This document shows, piece after piece, positions 51,813-61,312 of a stretch of DNA of 64,000 nucleotides (positions within the stretch are counted from its first letter, which is position 1; each line of letters begins with the position of its first letter). The position numbers and the translations under genes are program-made. The notes under the pieces are model-generated. The model saw only the letters and a list, made by a program, of their open reading frames with translations. It had not been told where the DNA came from and searched no databases. This DNA comes from an uncultured Rhodoplanes sp. (GTDB lineage: Bacteria > Pseudomonadota > Alphaproteobacteria > Rhizobiales > Xanthobacteraceae), in contig CAKZHN010000459.1 of the NCBI GenBank assembly GCA_936924235.1, positions 1 to 64,000 on the forward strand, given 5' to 3'.

Positions 51813-54682
51813 TCGCGAAAAGCTCCGCCCGGAAGTCTCAAGCGGCCGCGAATCCGCTCGCGGCACTCCACCAGCATGGACAGGCGCCCTGGCTCGACTT
51901 CCTGGCGCGCAAATTTATCGCCGACGGCAGCCTCAAAACGCTGATCGAGCGTGACGGGGTGACGGGCGTGACGTCGAATCCATCGATCTTCGAAAAGGCG
52001 ATCGGTGGGAGCAGCGACTACGATGCGTCCCTGAGAGGTACGGAGGAGCAAGGCGACCGCGATGTGATGTCGCTCTACGAGGCGCTGGCCATCGAGGACA
52101 TTCGGAACGCCGCCGACGTGTTGCTGCCGGTCTATCGAGCGACCAAAGGCGACGACGGCTATGTCAGCCTCGAGGTTTCGCCGTACCTGGCGATGGATGT
52201 CGACGCTACGGTCGCGGAAGCGCAGCGCCTCTGGCGCGAGGTTGCGCGCGACAATCTGATGATCAAGGTGCCCGCCACCGACGCGGGTCTTCCGGCCATC
52301 CGTCGTCTCATCGGCGAGGGCATCAACGTGAACATCACGCTGCTGTTCTCCCAAGAGGTCTATCAGCGGGTGGTTGAGGCCTATCTGGGCGGGCTGGAGG
52401 ATCTGGTCGCCAATGGGGGCGATCCGAAGAAGGTCGCGAGCGTCGCGAGTTTCTTTGTCAGCCGCATCGACGTCGCGGTGGACAAGATTCTCGACGAGAA
52501 GCTCAAAGCCAGCCCAGGCAGCAGGGATCTGTCGGCCTTGCGAGGCAAGGTGGCAGTCGCCAACGCCAAGCTTGCCTATCAGCGCTACAAGCGTCTGTTC
52601 GCCGGTCCTCGCTGGGACAAGCTCAAGAGCAAAGGGGCACGGACGCAACGTCTCCTGTGGGCCAGCACCGGCACGAAGAGCAAGGAATACAGCGACGTGC
52701 TCTACGTGGACGAGCTGATCGCTAACGATACGGTCAACACGCTGCCGCCGGCGACGATGGATGCGTTCCGGGATCACGGCAAGGTCGGCGACACGCTCGA
52801 AAAGAAGATTGACGATGCCGGTCAGGTGATGGCGAAACTCGCGCAGGCGAGGATTTCGATCGATGACCTGCCGCGGAAGCTTGTCGACGAGGGCGTTCAG
52901 CTTTTTGCGGACGCGTTCGATAAGCTGCTGGCGGCCGTCGCGCAGAAACGAGCCGCCATCCTTGGCAAGAAGCTCGATGGGCAGTCCTGGAAGCTGCCGG
53001 GTGAAATAGAGAAGGCCGTCACGGTAACGCTGGAGCAATGGCGCACCGGCGGAAAGGTCCGCCAGCTGTGGGCCGGCGATGCGAAGCTTTGGACCAATAC
53101 GGACGAGTCCAAATGGACCGGCTGGCTGGATATCATCGCCGAAGAGTCGAAGCGGCTCGATGAGCTGAAGGCGCTTGCACAGGACATTCAGCGGCAAGGT
53201 TTCACCGATGTGGTGCTGCTCGGGATGGGCGGGTCGAGCCTCGGCCCGGAGGTGCTCGCAGAAACGTTCGGAATTCAGAAAGATGGCCCGCGGCTGAGCG
53301 TGCTGGACTCCACCGATCCGGCGCAGGTGCGGACCGTCGAAAGCAAGGTCAACCCGGCGCATACGCTGTTCATCGTGTCGAGCAAGTCGGGTAGCACCCT
53401 CGAACCAAACGTGCTGAAGGACTACTTCTTCGATCGTGTCAAAGCGGCCGTCGGCGCCGATGCCGCGGGCTCGCACTTCCTGGCCGTCACCGATCCTGGC
53501 TCAAGCCTCGAGAAGGAAGCAAAGCGCGACCGTTTCCGCCACATCTGCTACGGCAAGCCGAGCATCGGCGGCCGCTATTCGGTGTTGTCGGCGTTCGGCG
53601 TCGTGCCTGCCGCCACCATGGGGCTCGACCTTCAACGCCTGCTGGATACGACGGTGCTGATGGTGCGCTCCTGCGGCGCCCATGTTCCGCCAGCGGAGAA
53701 TCCGGGTGTCGCGCTCGGAGCGATCCTTGGGAATGCCGCAAAGGTCGGCCGGGACAAGGTGACGATTATCGCATCCAAAGGCATTGCGGACTTTGGCGCA
53801 TGGCTCGAGCAGTTGCTGGCCGAGTCGACCGGCAAGCACGGCAAGGGCGTTATTCCCGTCGATGCTGAGCCGCTTGGCGATCCCAATGTTTACGGTAACG
53901 ACCGGCTGTTTGCCTATTTGCGTCTGGCCTCGAACCCGGATGTCGCGCAGGACAAAGCCGTCGAAGCCATCGAAACCGCTGGGCATCCGGTGGTTCGGAT
54001 TGATGTTTCTGATCCTTACCATATCGGGCAGGAGTTCTTCCGATGGGAGATCGCAACGGCCGCTGCCGGCGCAATCTTCGGCATTAATCCGTTCGATCAG
54101 CCGGATGTCGAGACCAGCAAGGTCCAGACGCGCGAACTGACGGACGCCTACGAGAAATCGGGCTCGCTGCCGCCCGAGAAGCCATTCTTCGAAGCCGACG
54201 GCGTCAGCCTGTTCGCCGATCAACGCAATGTCGAGGCGCTGGGCAAGGCTTCCTCGCTGGCGGACTATCTTTCGGCCCATCTCAAGCGGTTAAAGGCCGG
54301 CGATTATCTCGCGCTGCTGGCTTATGTGGAGCGCAACAAGCAGCACAGCGATAGCCTTCAAGACATTCGCGTGCTGATCCGCGATCGTCTGCATGTCGCG
54401 ACCTGCGTCGGCTTCGGCCCGCGCTTTCTCCATTCCACGGGGCAAGCCTACAAGGGCGGCCCGGATACCGGCGTCTTCCTCCAGATCACCTGTGACGATG
54501 CAACGGACATCGCGATCCCCGGCCGGTCCTACAGCTTCGGCGTGGTGAAGGCGGCGCAAGCGCGCGGTGATTTCCAGGTTCTCGCGCAGCGGCGGCGCCG
54601 GGCCTTGCGGGTGCATATCGGCTCGCACGTAGCGGGCGGCTTGGCCGCCCTCAAGGACGCGATCCGCCAGGCTTTGGGATAG
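51809..54682 (+). CDS. Transaldolase-glucose-6-phosphate isomerase fusion
   Basis: 957 aa from the ATG at 51809, which overlaps the tkt stop; AAGGAA lies upstream. Residues 1 to about 375 are transaldolase (GVTSNPSIFEKAI; Schiff-base Lys153 in LMIKVPATDAG). Residues from about 400 to 957 are phosphoglucose isomerase (VVLLGMGGSSLGPEV, SSKSGSTLEPN, FGPRFLHSTGQAYKGG). Such Tal-Pgi fusions are known in several bacteria. The fusion joins the last step that yields fructose 6-phosphate to its return to glucose 6-phosphate, which makes the pathway cyclic. Confidence 0.95.
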   Translation: MIAKSSARKSQAAANPLAALHQHGQAPWLDFLARKFIADGSLKTLIERDGVTGVTSNPSIFEKAIGGSSDYDASLRGTEEQGDRDVMSLYEALAIEDIRNAADVLLPVYRATKGDDGYVSLEVSPYLAMDVDATVAEAQRLWREVARDNLMIKVPATDAGLPAIRRLIGEGINVNITLLFSQEVYQRVVEAYLGGLEDLVANGGDPKKVASVASFFVSRIDVAVDKILDEKLKASPGSRDLSALRGKVAVANAKLAYQRYKRLFAGPRWDKLKSKGARTQRLLWASTGTKSKEYSDVLYVDELIANDTVNTLPPATMDAFRDHGKVGDTLEKKIDDAGQVMAKLAQARISIDDLPRKLVDEGVQLFADAFDKLLAAVAQKRAAILGKKLDGQSWKLPGEIEKAVTVTLEQWRTGGKVRQLWAGDAKLWTNTDESKWTGWLDIIAEESKRLDELKALAQDIQRQGFTDVVLLGMGGSSLGPEVLAETFGIQKDGPRLSVLDSTDPAQVRTVESKVNPAHTLFIVSSKSGSTLEPNVLKDYFFDRVKAAVGADAAGSHFLAVTDPGSSLEKEAKRDRFRHICYGKPSIGGRYSVLSAFGVVPAATMGLDLQRLLDTTVLMVRSCGAHVPPAENPGVALGAILGNAAKVGRDKVTIIASKGIADFGAWLEQLLAESTGKHGKGVIPVDAEPLGDPNVYGNDRLFAYLRLASNPDVAQDKAVEAIETAGHPVVRIDVSDPYHIGQEFFRWEIATAAAGAIFGINPFDQPDVETSKVQTRELTDAYEKSGSLPPEKPFFEADGVSLFADQRNVEALGKASSLADYLSAHLKRLKAGDYLALLAYVERNKQHSDSLQDIRVLIRDRLHVATCVGFGPRFLHSTGQAYKGGPDTGVFLQITCDDATDIAIPGRSYSFGVVKAAQARGDFQVLAQRRRRALRVHIGSHVAGGLAALKDAIRQALG

Positions 54683-54707
54683 GTCACTCGTCGATGGAGA
54701 TCATTGA

Positions 54708-55691
54708 ATGCAGCTCGGCGTGATCGGCCTTGGCCGCATGGGAGGCAATATCGTGCGGCGCCTCCGGCAGAAAGGCCACGAATGCGTCGTGTTCGACCAG
54801 AATGCGGGCGCGATCGATGCCCTTGCCAAGGAAGGCGCGACAGCTGGTTCCGATCTGTCCGACCTGGTTCGCAAATTGAAGACGCCACGCGCGGTGTGGG
54901 TCATGTTGCCGGCCGGCAAGATCACCGAGGAGACTGTCGAGCAACTCGGCAAGCTGCTGGGCAAGGGCGACATCATCATTGATGGTGGCAATTCGTTCTA
55001 CAAGGACGACGTACGACGCGCCCTGGTTCTCCGCGAAAAGGGCATTCATTACGTCGATTGCGGCACGAGCGGTGGCGTCTGGGGGCTCGACCGCGGTTAC
55101 TGCCTGATGATCGGTGGGGAAAGGGCGGTCGTCGATCATCTCGATCCGATTTTCGACGCTCTCGCGCCTGGCAGGGGAGACGTGCCGGCCACGCCCGGAC
55201 GAGAGAAGCGGGATCCGCGCGTCGAACGAGGTTACGTTCATTGCGGCCCGAGTGGCGCCGGCCGGTTTGCGAAGATGGTCCACAATGGCATCGAATATGG
55301 CTTGATGCAGGCCTATGCCGAGGGCTTCAACATTCTCCGGCGCGCGGCTTCCGAATCGTTGCCGAAAGAGCATCAATTTTCTTTCGATGTTGCGGATATC
55401 GCGGAGGTGTGGCGCCGCGGCAGTGTCATCGGTTCGTGGCTGCTCGACCTCACATCGATCGCGCTGGCGCGCGATCCGGAACTCGCGAAATATTCCGGCG
55501 TGGTCGACGATTCAGGAGAGGGCCGCTGGACCGTGATGGCGGCCATCGAAGAGGCCGTGGCAGCCGATGTGCTTTCGGCCGCGCTCTACGCTCGCTTCCG
55601 GTCGAGGGACCGCGAAAGCTTCGCCGACAAGCTGTTGTCTGCAATGCGCCATGAATTCGGCGGGCACGTCGAGATCAAAGCGGCCGAATGA
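54708..55691 (+). CDS. gnd: 6-phosphogluconate dehydrogenase, short form
   Basis: 327 aa. N-terminal Rossmann motif [19 protein letters not shown]; substrate-binding segments [19 protein letters not shown] and the catalytic region [18 protein letters not shown]. At this length it belongs to the short, decarboxylating type rather than the 470-aa enzyme. It oxidises 6-phosphogluconate to ribulose 5-phosphate with NAD(P)+. It lies 25 bases after tal-pgi, and its stop overlaps the zwf start. Confidence 0.94.
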   Translation: MQLGVIGLGRMGGNIVRRLRQKGHECVVFDQNAGAIDALAKEGATAGSDLSDLVRKLKTPRAVWVMLPAGKITEETVEQLGKLLGKGDIIIDGGNSFYKDDVRRALVLREKGIHYVDCGTSGGVWGLDRGYCLMIGGERAVVDHLDPIFDALAPGRGDVPATPGREKRDPRVERGYVHCGPSGAGRFAKMVHNGIEYGLMQAYAEGFNILRRAASESLPKEHQFSFDVADIAEVWRRGSVIGSWLLDLTSIALARDPELAKYSGVVDDSGEGRWTVMAAIEEAVAADVLSAALYARFRSRDRESFADKLLSAMRHEFGGHVEIKAAE

Positions 55692-57196
55692 ACATGGAAG
55701 ATCGGGTCACGCCAGCGCCGCCCTGTGTGCTTGTCATTTTTGGTGCGGCAGGTGACCTCACCAAACGGCTGCTCGTGCCAGCCCTCTACAATCTGCGGCG
55801 CGCGAAACTTTTGCCGGACGAGTTTTCCATTATTGGAATCGCGCGCGCCGACAAGGACGACGAATCCTTCCAGCATGACTTCGACGACAGCATGCGCAAG
55901 TTCGCCAGCGGTTCGGAGAACGGAGCGGACTGGAAGTGGCTTCGGGAGCGGATGTCCTATCTCAGGGGCGACCTTGAAGACTTTGAAACCTACCAGTCGC
56001 TCGGCAAACGATTGGCCAGCGGCGGCAATGTCCTTTTTTATCTGGCCACGCCGCCATCCGTCTTCGCTCCCGTGATCGCGCAACTCGGCAAGGCCGAGTT
56101 GCTTCAAGAGCATGAAGGGAGCTGGCGCCGAGTCATCATCGAAAAGCCGTTCGGCACGGATTTGCGCTCCGCCAAGGCGCTCAATCGGCAAATCCTTTCC
56201 GTGATGTCCGAGAGCCAGATCTATCGGATCGACCACTATCTCGGCAAGGAAACCGTCCAGAACATCATGGTCTTCCGGTTCGGCAACGGCATCTTCGAGC
56301 CGTTGTGGAATCGCAATCACATCGACCACGTCCAGATCACGGTTGCGGAGACTGTCGGTGTCGAGACCCGCGGAAAGTTCTACGACGCGACTGGCGCGTT
56401 GCGCGACATGGTGCCGAACCACCTGTTTCAGCTTCTTGAGCTCGTCGCGATGGAGCCGCCGACCTGTTTCGCTGCAGATGCGGTGCGCACCGAAAAGGGC
56501 AAGGTTCTCGAGGCCGTGCATCCGTTCGGCAAGGCCGATGCGTCTCGCAACGTCGTGCGCGGCCAGTACGCTCAGGGTGGGGTCAACGGAAAGGCGGTGA
56601 CGGCGTATCGCTCGTCGCCCGACGTGGATTCAAACTCAACGACCGAAACCTACGTTGCGCTGAAGATCATGATGGATAACTGGCGTTGGGCCGGGGTGCC
56701 GTTCTATCTGCGCACCGGCAAGGCGCTGGCGAAACGCCGCAGCGAGATCGTCATCCGTTTCAAGCAGGCGCCTTTTGCATTGTTTCGGGATACGCCGGTC
56801 GAGCGGCTCACACCCAACGATCTGGTCCTGCACATCCAGCCGGAGGAGGGCGTCACACTCAGCTTTGGCGCAAAGAAGCCCGGGCCAAAGGTCGTGATGG
56901 GCGGGGTCGAAATGCGATTCGATTATAAGGATTATTTCGAAGTCGCTCCCAGCACCGGATACGAGACGCTGGTCTACGACTGCATGATCGGCGATACGAC
57001 GCTGTTCAAGCGCGCTGAGGAAATTGAAGCGGGCTGGCGGATCGTCCAACCATTGCTGGATGCCTGGTCCGGCGGTCAAAACGAGCCTCCATCGGCCTAC
57101 GCCGCTGGCTCCGAAGGTCCCGCCGAGGCGGACGAGCTTATGGCCCGTGACGGGCGCCAGTGGCGCGCGCTCGACCAAGACGAGAAAAAGCCGTGA
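55688..57196 (+). CDS. zwf: Glucose-6-phosphate 1-dehydrogenase
   Basis: 502 aa, with ATGA overlap to gnd. NADP motif [21 protein letters not shown]; active-site signature [14 protein letters not shown] with catalytic His and Lys. It catalyses the first oxidative step and forms NADPH. Length is typical. The stop overlaps the start of the next gene (GTGA). Confidence 0.96.
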   Translation: MNMEDRVTPAPPCVLVIFGAAGDLTKRLLVPALYNLRRAKLLPDEFSIIGIARADKDDESFQHDFDDSMRKFASGSENGADWKWLRERMSYLRGDLEDFETYQSLGKRLASGGNVLFYLATPPSVFAPVIAQLGKAELLQEHEGSWRRVIIEKPFGTDLRSAKALNRQILSVMSESQIYRIDHYLGKETVQNIMVFRFGNGIFEPLWNRNHIDHVQITVAETVGVETRGKFYDATGALRDMVPNHLFQLLELVAMEPPTCFAADAVRTEKGKVLEAVHPFGKADASRNVVRGQYAQGGVNGKAVTAYRSSPDVDSNSTTETYVALKIMMDNWRWAGVPFYLRTGKALAKRRSEIVIRFKQAPFALFRDTPVERLTPNDLVLHIQPEEGVTLSFGAKKPGPKVVMGGVEMRFDYKDYFEVAPSTGYETLVYDCMIGDTTLFKRAEEIEAGWRIVQPLLDAWSGGQNEPPSAYAAGSEGPAEADELMARDGRQWRALDQDEKKP

Positions 57197-58060
57197 CGGG
57201 TCAGCGCGCACCGGCAGGTAACATCGTTGCGGTGGTGTCCGATGTGGACGGCCCTGGTTCGGTCCGACAAGACGTTGGCTCCACGAACCGTCGAGGTCGT
57301 CGAGCAACTGCGACGTGCTGGCGTAAAATTCGCCGTCGTCAGCAGCCGGCCGCCACGCGGCATGACTGCCGTGATCGACCGTCTGGCGATCACGGCGCCG
57401 ATCGCGGGTTTCAATGGTGGCGTCGTCGCATCGCCGGACCTGTCGATCATCGCAAGCCATCTCATCGCGCCGGATGCGGCCGCGCATGCGGTCGAGGCCA
57501 TCGAAGCGTCTGGAGCAAATGCCTGGGTATTTTCCGGCCAGGATTGGTTCATACGCGACCGCAACGGGCCGCGGGTCGCCCTCGAGCAGCGAACGGTTGG
57601 CTTCGGCCCCGTTGTCGTCAATGATTTCAATGCGACAATTGCAACGGCAGCCAAAATTGTCGCGGTGAGCGATGACTTCGCGCTGCTGACCAAGCTGCAG
57701 AACGAGGTCCGCGGGTCGCTCTCGGGGCGTGCGAATATCGTGCGCTCGCAAACCTACTATCTCGACTTCACCCACCCGCTGGCAAACAAAGGCCACGCCG
57801 TGCTGGAGATCGCAAGCCGGTTGGCGGTGTCTCCAGCCAATATCGCGGTCATCGGCGACGGCGAGAACGACGTCGATATGTTCTCCCAGGCCGGGCTCAG
57901 CATCGCCATGGGCAACGCGGCTCAGGAGGTCCGGCAGGCGGCCGACTTTGTGACAGGCCCAAATGATGACGATGGAGCTGCGGCGGCCATGGAGTGGTTT
58001 GTCCTTCGTGGCCAGCGGACGCCGATGGCCGGCGGCGGAACTCCGCGGGAAGTCGCGTGA
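57193..58060 (+). pseudogene. HAD-superfamily (Cof-type) phosphatase, frameshifted in motif I
   Basis: The GTG at 57193 overlaps the zwf stop. Frame one reads NIVAVVSDVDG up to 57252 and then goes out of frame. The expected continuation LVRSDKTLAPRTVEVVEQL starts at 57254 in the next frame and runs intact to the stop at 58060, with FNGGVVASPD, KGHAVLEIASRL and IGDGENDVDMF. The break sits in the catalytic DxDGT motif; two bases for Thr appear to be lost, or one base is inserted. Without correction only a protein lacking the nucleophile Asp can be made. Sugar-phosphate hydrolysis is the family expectation. Confidence 0.8.
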
Positions 58061-58788
58061 TGCCCGCAAATCCGGCGGTGGACGATCGTGTCTTCGAGAG
58101 CGCAGAAGCGCTGGCGCACGGTGCGGCGGAGTGGCTTTGCGCGAAGGCTGTCGCCAGCCGTGGCCGCTTCGCCGTCTGTTGCTCGGGCGGCTCGACGCCG
58201 CGGCGCTTGTATGAGCTGCTCGCGAAGCCGGACACCGTGGCGCGCTTTCCGTGGGATCGCGTTCACTGGTTCTGGGGTGACGAGCGGTTTGTCCCGCATG
58301 ATCATCCGGACAGCAACTATCGAATGGTCCAGGCGGCGCTGCTGTCCCAAGCGCCGGTCCCTGAAGCCAACATCCATCCGATTCCGACCGGGCGCCTCAG
58401 CCCTGAGCAGGCGGCGAGCGCTTATGAGAAAGACCTGAAGACATTTTATGGCGCCGACGTTTTGGACCCGGTCCGACCGCTGTTCGATGTAATGCTTCTC
58501 GGCATCGGCGACGACGGTCACACCGCCTCGCTCTTTTCGGACCATCCGGCTCTGAAGGAAGGACGGCGCTGGGTCGTAGCGGTGCTGGGGGCCAAGTCGG
58601 AGGCCCGCATCACGCTGACCTATCCCGCGCTCGACAGCAGCCGCGACGTCATATTCCTCGCGGTTGGTGAACAGAAGCGATCAGTCATTCGGAGAGCCAG
58701 GGCTCGGGACCCAGCTTTGCCTGCGGCGCGGATCGACCCCATCGGGCAGCTTCATTGGTTTACCGATCGCGCCGCTGCGGCGATTTAA
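58060..58788 (+). CDS. pgl: 6-phosphogluconolactonase
   Basis: 242 aa from the ATG at 58060, overlapping the HAD stop (TGATG). DevB-type motifs: FAVCCSGGSTPRRLYELL, VHWFWGDERFVPHDHPDSNYRM and FDVMLLGIGDDGHTASLFSDHP. It hydrolyses 6-phosphogluconolactone between Zwf and Gnd. The operon now contains every oxidative-branch enzyme. Confidence 0.95.
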   Translation: MPANPAVDDRVFESAEALAHGAAEWLCAKAVASRGRFAVCCSGGSTPRRLYELLAKPDTVARFPWDRVHWFWGDERFVPHDHPDSNYRMVQAALLSQAPVPEANIHPIPTGRLSPEQAASAYEKDLKTFYGADVLDPVRPLFDVMLLGIGDDGHTASLFSDHPALKEGRRWVVAVLGAKSEARITLTYPALDSSRDVIFLAVGEQKRSVIRRARARDPALPAARIDPIGQLHWFTDRAAAAI

Positions 58789-58800
58789 GGGTGGGTCGAT

Positions 58801-59475
58801 ATGGCGAGAAAGAAAAAGCGTTCGAGGCGGCGAATACTCGTCCTGGACGTGGGTGGCACGCACGTCAAGTTCGAGCTCAGCGGCCAGCGCCAACGCCGCG
58901 AATTCAAATCCGGGCCCCAAATGTCCGCCAGGCGAATGGTGAGTGAAGTCAAACGCCTCACCAAGGACTGGCACTATGACGTCATCTCGATAGGTTACCC
59001 CGGTTTTGTGCTGCGTGGCCGCGTGGTCGCCGACCCGCACAACCTGGGCTCAGGGTGGGCTGGTTTCGATTTTCAGAAAGCGTTTGGCCGGCCGGTCAAG
59101 CTTGTCAACGATGCCGTCATGCAGGCTGTTGGCAGCTATGACGGCGGACGCATGCTGTTTCTTGGTCTCGGCACCGGGCTTGGCTCGGCGATGATCATTG
59201 ATGGTGTGATTGAGCCGATGGAGCTCGCGCATCTGCCATACCGCAAAGGCAAGACGTTCGAGCACTTTGCCGGCGCCGCCGGCCTTCAGCGCCTGGGCAA
59301 GCAGAAATGGCGCAAGCACGTGCTCGATATCATCGGTCGTCTGACCGCGGCACTGGAGCCCGAGTACGTCGTGCTCGGAGGCGGCAACGCCGGCAAAGTT
59401 GGAAAGCTGCCGCAGGGCGTTCGGCTCGGCAATAACGACAACGCCATTCGGGGCGGCTTCAAGCTCTGGAATTGA
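58801..59475 (+). CDS. ROK-family glucokinase (polyphosphate-glucokinase-like)
   Basis: 224 aa with a basic N-terminus (MARKKKRSRRR). ROK features: LVLDVGGTHVKFEL phosphate-1 motif, catalytic Asp in KLVNDAVMQAVG, and FLGLGTGLGSAMI. The zinc-binding CxCGxxGC motif of other ROK kinases is absent, as in polyphosphate glucokinases. It would make glucose 6-phosphate for the operon from ATP or polyphosphate. The phosphate donor cannot be decided from sequence. It is the last gene of the operon, 12 bases after pgl. Confidence 0.85.
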   Translation: MARKKKRSRRRILVLDVGGTHVKFELSGQRQRREFKSGPQMSARRMVSEVKRLTKDWHYDVISIGYPGFVLRGRVVADPHNLGSGWAGFDFQKAFGRPVKLVNDAVMQAVGSYDGGRMLFLGLGTGLGSAMIIDGVIEPMELAHLPYRKGKTFEHFAGAAGLQRLGKQKWRKHVLDIIGRLTAALEPEYVVLGGGNAGKVGKLPQGVRLGNNDNAIRGGFKLWN

Positions 59476-59525
59476 GAGCCGGCAAGTTGCTGATTCAAGG
59501 AGTCCCGGAACCGCATGGGAACCCC

Positions 59526-60638
59526 TTAAGCCGCGCGCGGCTCGCTATCCGTGGCGCGCGAAGCCTCCCGTGCCAGTCTGCTTTGTAGAAGAGCAAGCAC
59601 CGCCGCCTCTTCGGGCTTGAGGCTTTGAAGATTGTCGCGCAGTTCGCGCTCGGCTTTCGACTTCAACTCCAGAACAAGTTGCCCGTCGAGATACGCGGTC
59701 AGAACTTCAGGATGGACGTAGCATTTCCGGCAAATCGTCGGCGTGTTTCCGAGCCGCGTTGCGACCGCCTCGATCGCATTCCGCACATTTCGCTTGGCCT
59801 GTGCCTGACTGTCAAAGGCTTGCATCTCGCTCAAGGCCAGGGCCGCCAGCATCGTACCAGCCCAGGTGCGAAAATCCTTCGCAGTGACGTCGGTGCCTGT
59901 GATCTCGCGAAGATACGCGTTCACATCGCTCGAAGTCACATCCTGCGGCTGGCCCGCTTCGTCGAGATACTGAAGAAGCTCCTGTCCCGGCAATTCCTGG
60001 CAAGCGCGGATGATGCGGGCCACACGCCGGTCCTGCACACGCAAGGACCATTGCTTGCCGCTCTTGCCGGTGAATCGGAATCGTACCTCGTTGCCCTCGA
60101 TCGCAACGTGGCGGTTCTTCAAGGTGGTCAGGCCATAGCTTTTGTTCTGCCTGGCGTAGTCGTCGTTGCCGACGCGTATGAGGGTGGTCTCCAACAGATA
60201 GACGACGGTTCCCAGGACCTTGTCACGCGGCAACCCGGCTAGCGCCATGTGCGCCCGTGTCTTGTTGCGGATGCCCGGAAGGGTGGCCGCGAAGGCCATG
60301 ATGTGCTCGTACTTGGTGCTCTCACGGACCTCGCGAAAACGGGGATCGTAGCGGTGCTGTTTCCGACCCTTGGCGTCCCGGCCGGTGGCTTGAAGATGGC
60401 CGTTTGCGATCGAGCAAATCCAGACCGACGTCCACGCCGGCGGAATAGCCAGGCGCTTGATCCGGTCTAGGGTTGGCTTATCGCTTACGCGGGCTCCGTC
60501 GGCGCGTGTGTAACAGAAGCCCCGGCCGGATCGTCTTCGCTGAATGCCAGGCCTGGCATCCGACACGTAGCGAAGACCCGCGGCTTCGGCCGCATCCTGG
60601 GCATCGACAATCTCGGTTTCGGCAGAGGCATCGAACAT
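59526..60638 (-). CDS. DNA topoisomerase IB (eukaryotic-like)
   Basis: 370 aa from the ATG at 60638. Poxvirus/bacterial type IB features: GFCYTRADGARVSDKPTLDRIKRLAIPPAWTSVWIC, RYDPRFREVRE, RVGNDDYARQNKSYGLTTLKNRHV, KDFRTWAGT with a catalytic Arg, and the nucleophile Tyr in CRKCYVHPEVL. It relaxes DNA supercoils by single-strand nicking. An EcfG-like promoter lies about 70 bases upstream. It converges on the pentose phosphate operon. Confidence 0.94.
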   Translation of the reverse strand: MFDASAETEIVDAQDAAEAAGLRYVSDARPGIQRRRSGRGFCYTRADGARVSDKPTLDRIKRLAIPPAWTSVWICSIANGHLQATGRDAKGRKQHRYDPRFREVRESTKYEHIMAFAATLPGIRNKTRAHMALAGLPRDKVLGTVVYLLETTLIRVGNDDYARQNKSYGLTTLKNRHVAIEGNEVRFRFTGKSGKQWSLRVQDRRVARIIRACQELPGQELLQYLDEAGQPQDVTSSDVNAYLREITGTDVTAKDFRTWAGTMLAALALSEMQAFDSQAQAKRNVRNAIEAVATRLGNTPTICRKCYVHPEVLTAYLDGQLVLELKSKAERELRDNLQSLKPEEAAVLALLQSRLAREASRATDSEPRAA

Positions 60639-60703
60639 AAGCCTGGCTGGTCCTTTTCTTATTCTCTTCGGTGCACAGGCTTGCTCGCTCCTGCGCCAAG
60701 TCA

Positions 60704-60728
60704 AACCCCATGTCTGGGAACAGGTTCC
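60704..60728 (-). promoter_or_regulatory. EcfG-like promoter GGAAC-N17-GTT
   Basis: On the minus strand GGAAC (60728-60724) and GTT (60706-60704). The topoisomerase start is 65 bases downstream. Confidence 0.5.
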
Positions 60729-60882
60729 TTAACGCGAGCACCAGGAAACGTGTCCTCTCGTACCTCGGGAGCGTAACTTGGCTCTCCGCAAACATACTGC
60801 ATGTCATTTTACATCACCCCAGTTGAACGCCGCGCAGAGCAAAGCCCGAAAACCTGGAAAACATTCGTTTCGTCCGCAGCTG

Positions 60883-60907
60883 GGAACTGCCTGTCATGCA
60901 GGACGTT
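60883..60907 (+). promoter_or_regulatory. EcfG-like promoter GGAAC-N16-CGTT
   Basis: GGAAC at 60883-60887 and CGTT at 60904-60907, 16 bases apart, 27 bases before the start of the small exported protein. This is the best match in the window. Confidence 0.7.
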
Positions 60908-60934
60908 CTCGATGGGAACAAAGGAGAGAACCCG

Positions 60935-61171
60935 ATGAAACGCATAGCTTTCGTGCTTGTGGCTTCCTGTCTCGCTATGCCGGCTCTGGCAGAGGAGGTG
61001 GGCGTTGGCGTCCGCGTCGGTCCGGTCGACACGACAGTGGGCGCTGGCTCGTCCACGACGGTCGTCAAAGAGAAGGAGGTCGTCCGCGAGCGTGAGCCAC
61101 GTGAAAAGGTCATCGTGAAAGAGCGGACCGACCCAACCGTTGTCGAGAAAAAGACGGTTATCGAGCGCTAA
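60935..61171 (+). CDS. Small exported charged protein
   Basis: 78 aa from the ATG at 60935 with AAAGGAGAG upstream; the longer in-frame start would include the promoter. Signal peptide MKRIAFVLVASCLAMPALAEE. The mature part has a beta-like VGVGVRVGPVDTTVGAG segment and then a strongly charged Val/Lys/Glu/Arg tail. Similar DUF1236-like or hypothetical periplasmic proteins are typical stress genes in Bradyrhizobium. Function unknown. Confidence 0.75.
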   Translation: MKRIAFVLVASCLAMPALAEEVGVGVRVGPVDTTVGAGSSTTVVKEKEVVREREPREKVIVKERTDPTVVEKKTVIER

Positions 61172-61196
61172 GCTCCGTTGCCTGCAAAGGCCGCCT

Positions 61197-61224
61197 CAAC
61201 CCAGAGGCGGCCTTTTCCTGTTCA
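61197..61224 (+). terminator. Rho-independent terminator
   Basis: AAGGCCGCCTC, six-base loop, GAGGCGGCCTT followed by TTCC. It closes the small exported protein transcript before the GH13 gene. Confidence 0.8.
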
Positions 61225-61312
61225 GCGTGCGTCGTCGGCGGCGGCCGCGGGCTAGCCTGATGCTGGGAAATGCGACCTCCGGACCGAACCTTCGCAAGCG
61301 CCGGAGCTGGGC

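Noticed and set aside
51659..53476. Long minus-strand frame of about 600 codons
   Set aside because: It is the antisense shadow of the tal-pgi gene, a common effect of high-GC codon bias.
57227..58060. HAD gene starting at an ATG at 57227
   Set aside because: The first residues (MRWCPMWTA) are out of frame with the real N-terminus; the conserved DVDG lies in the other frame.
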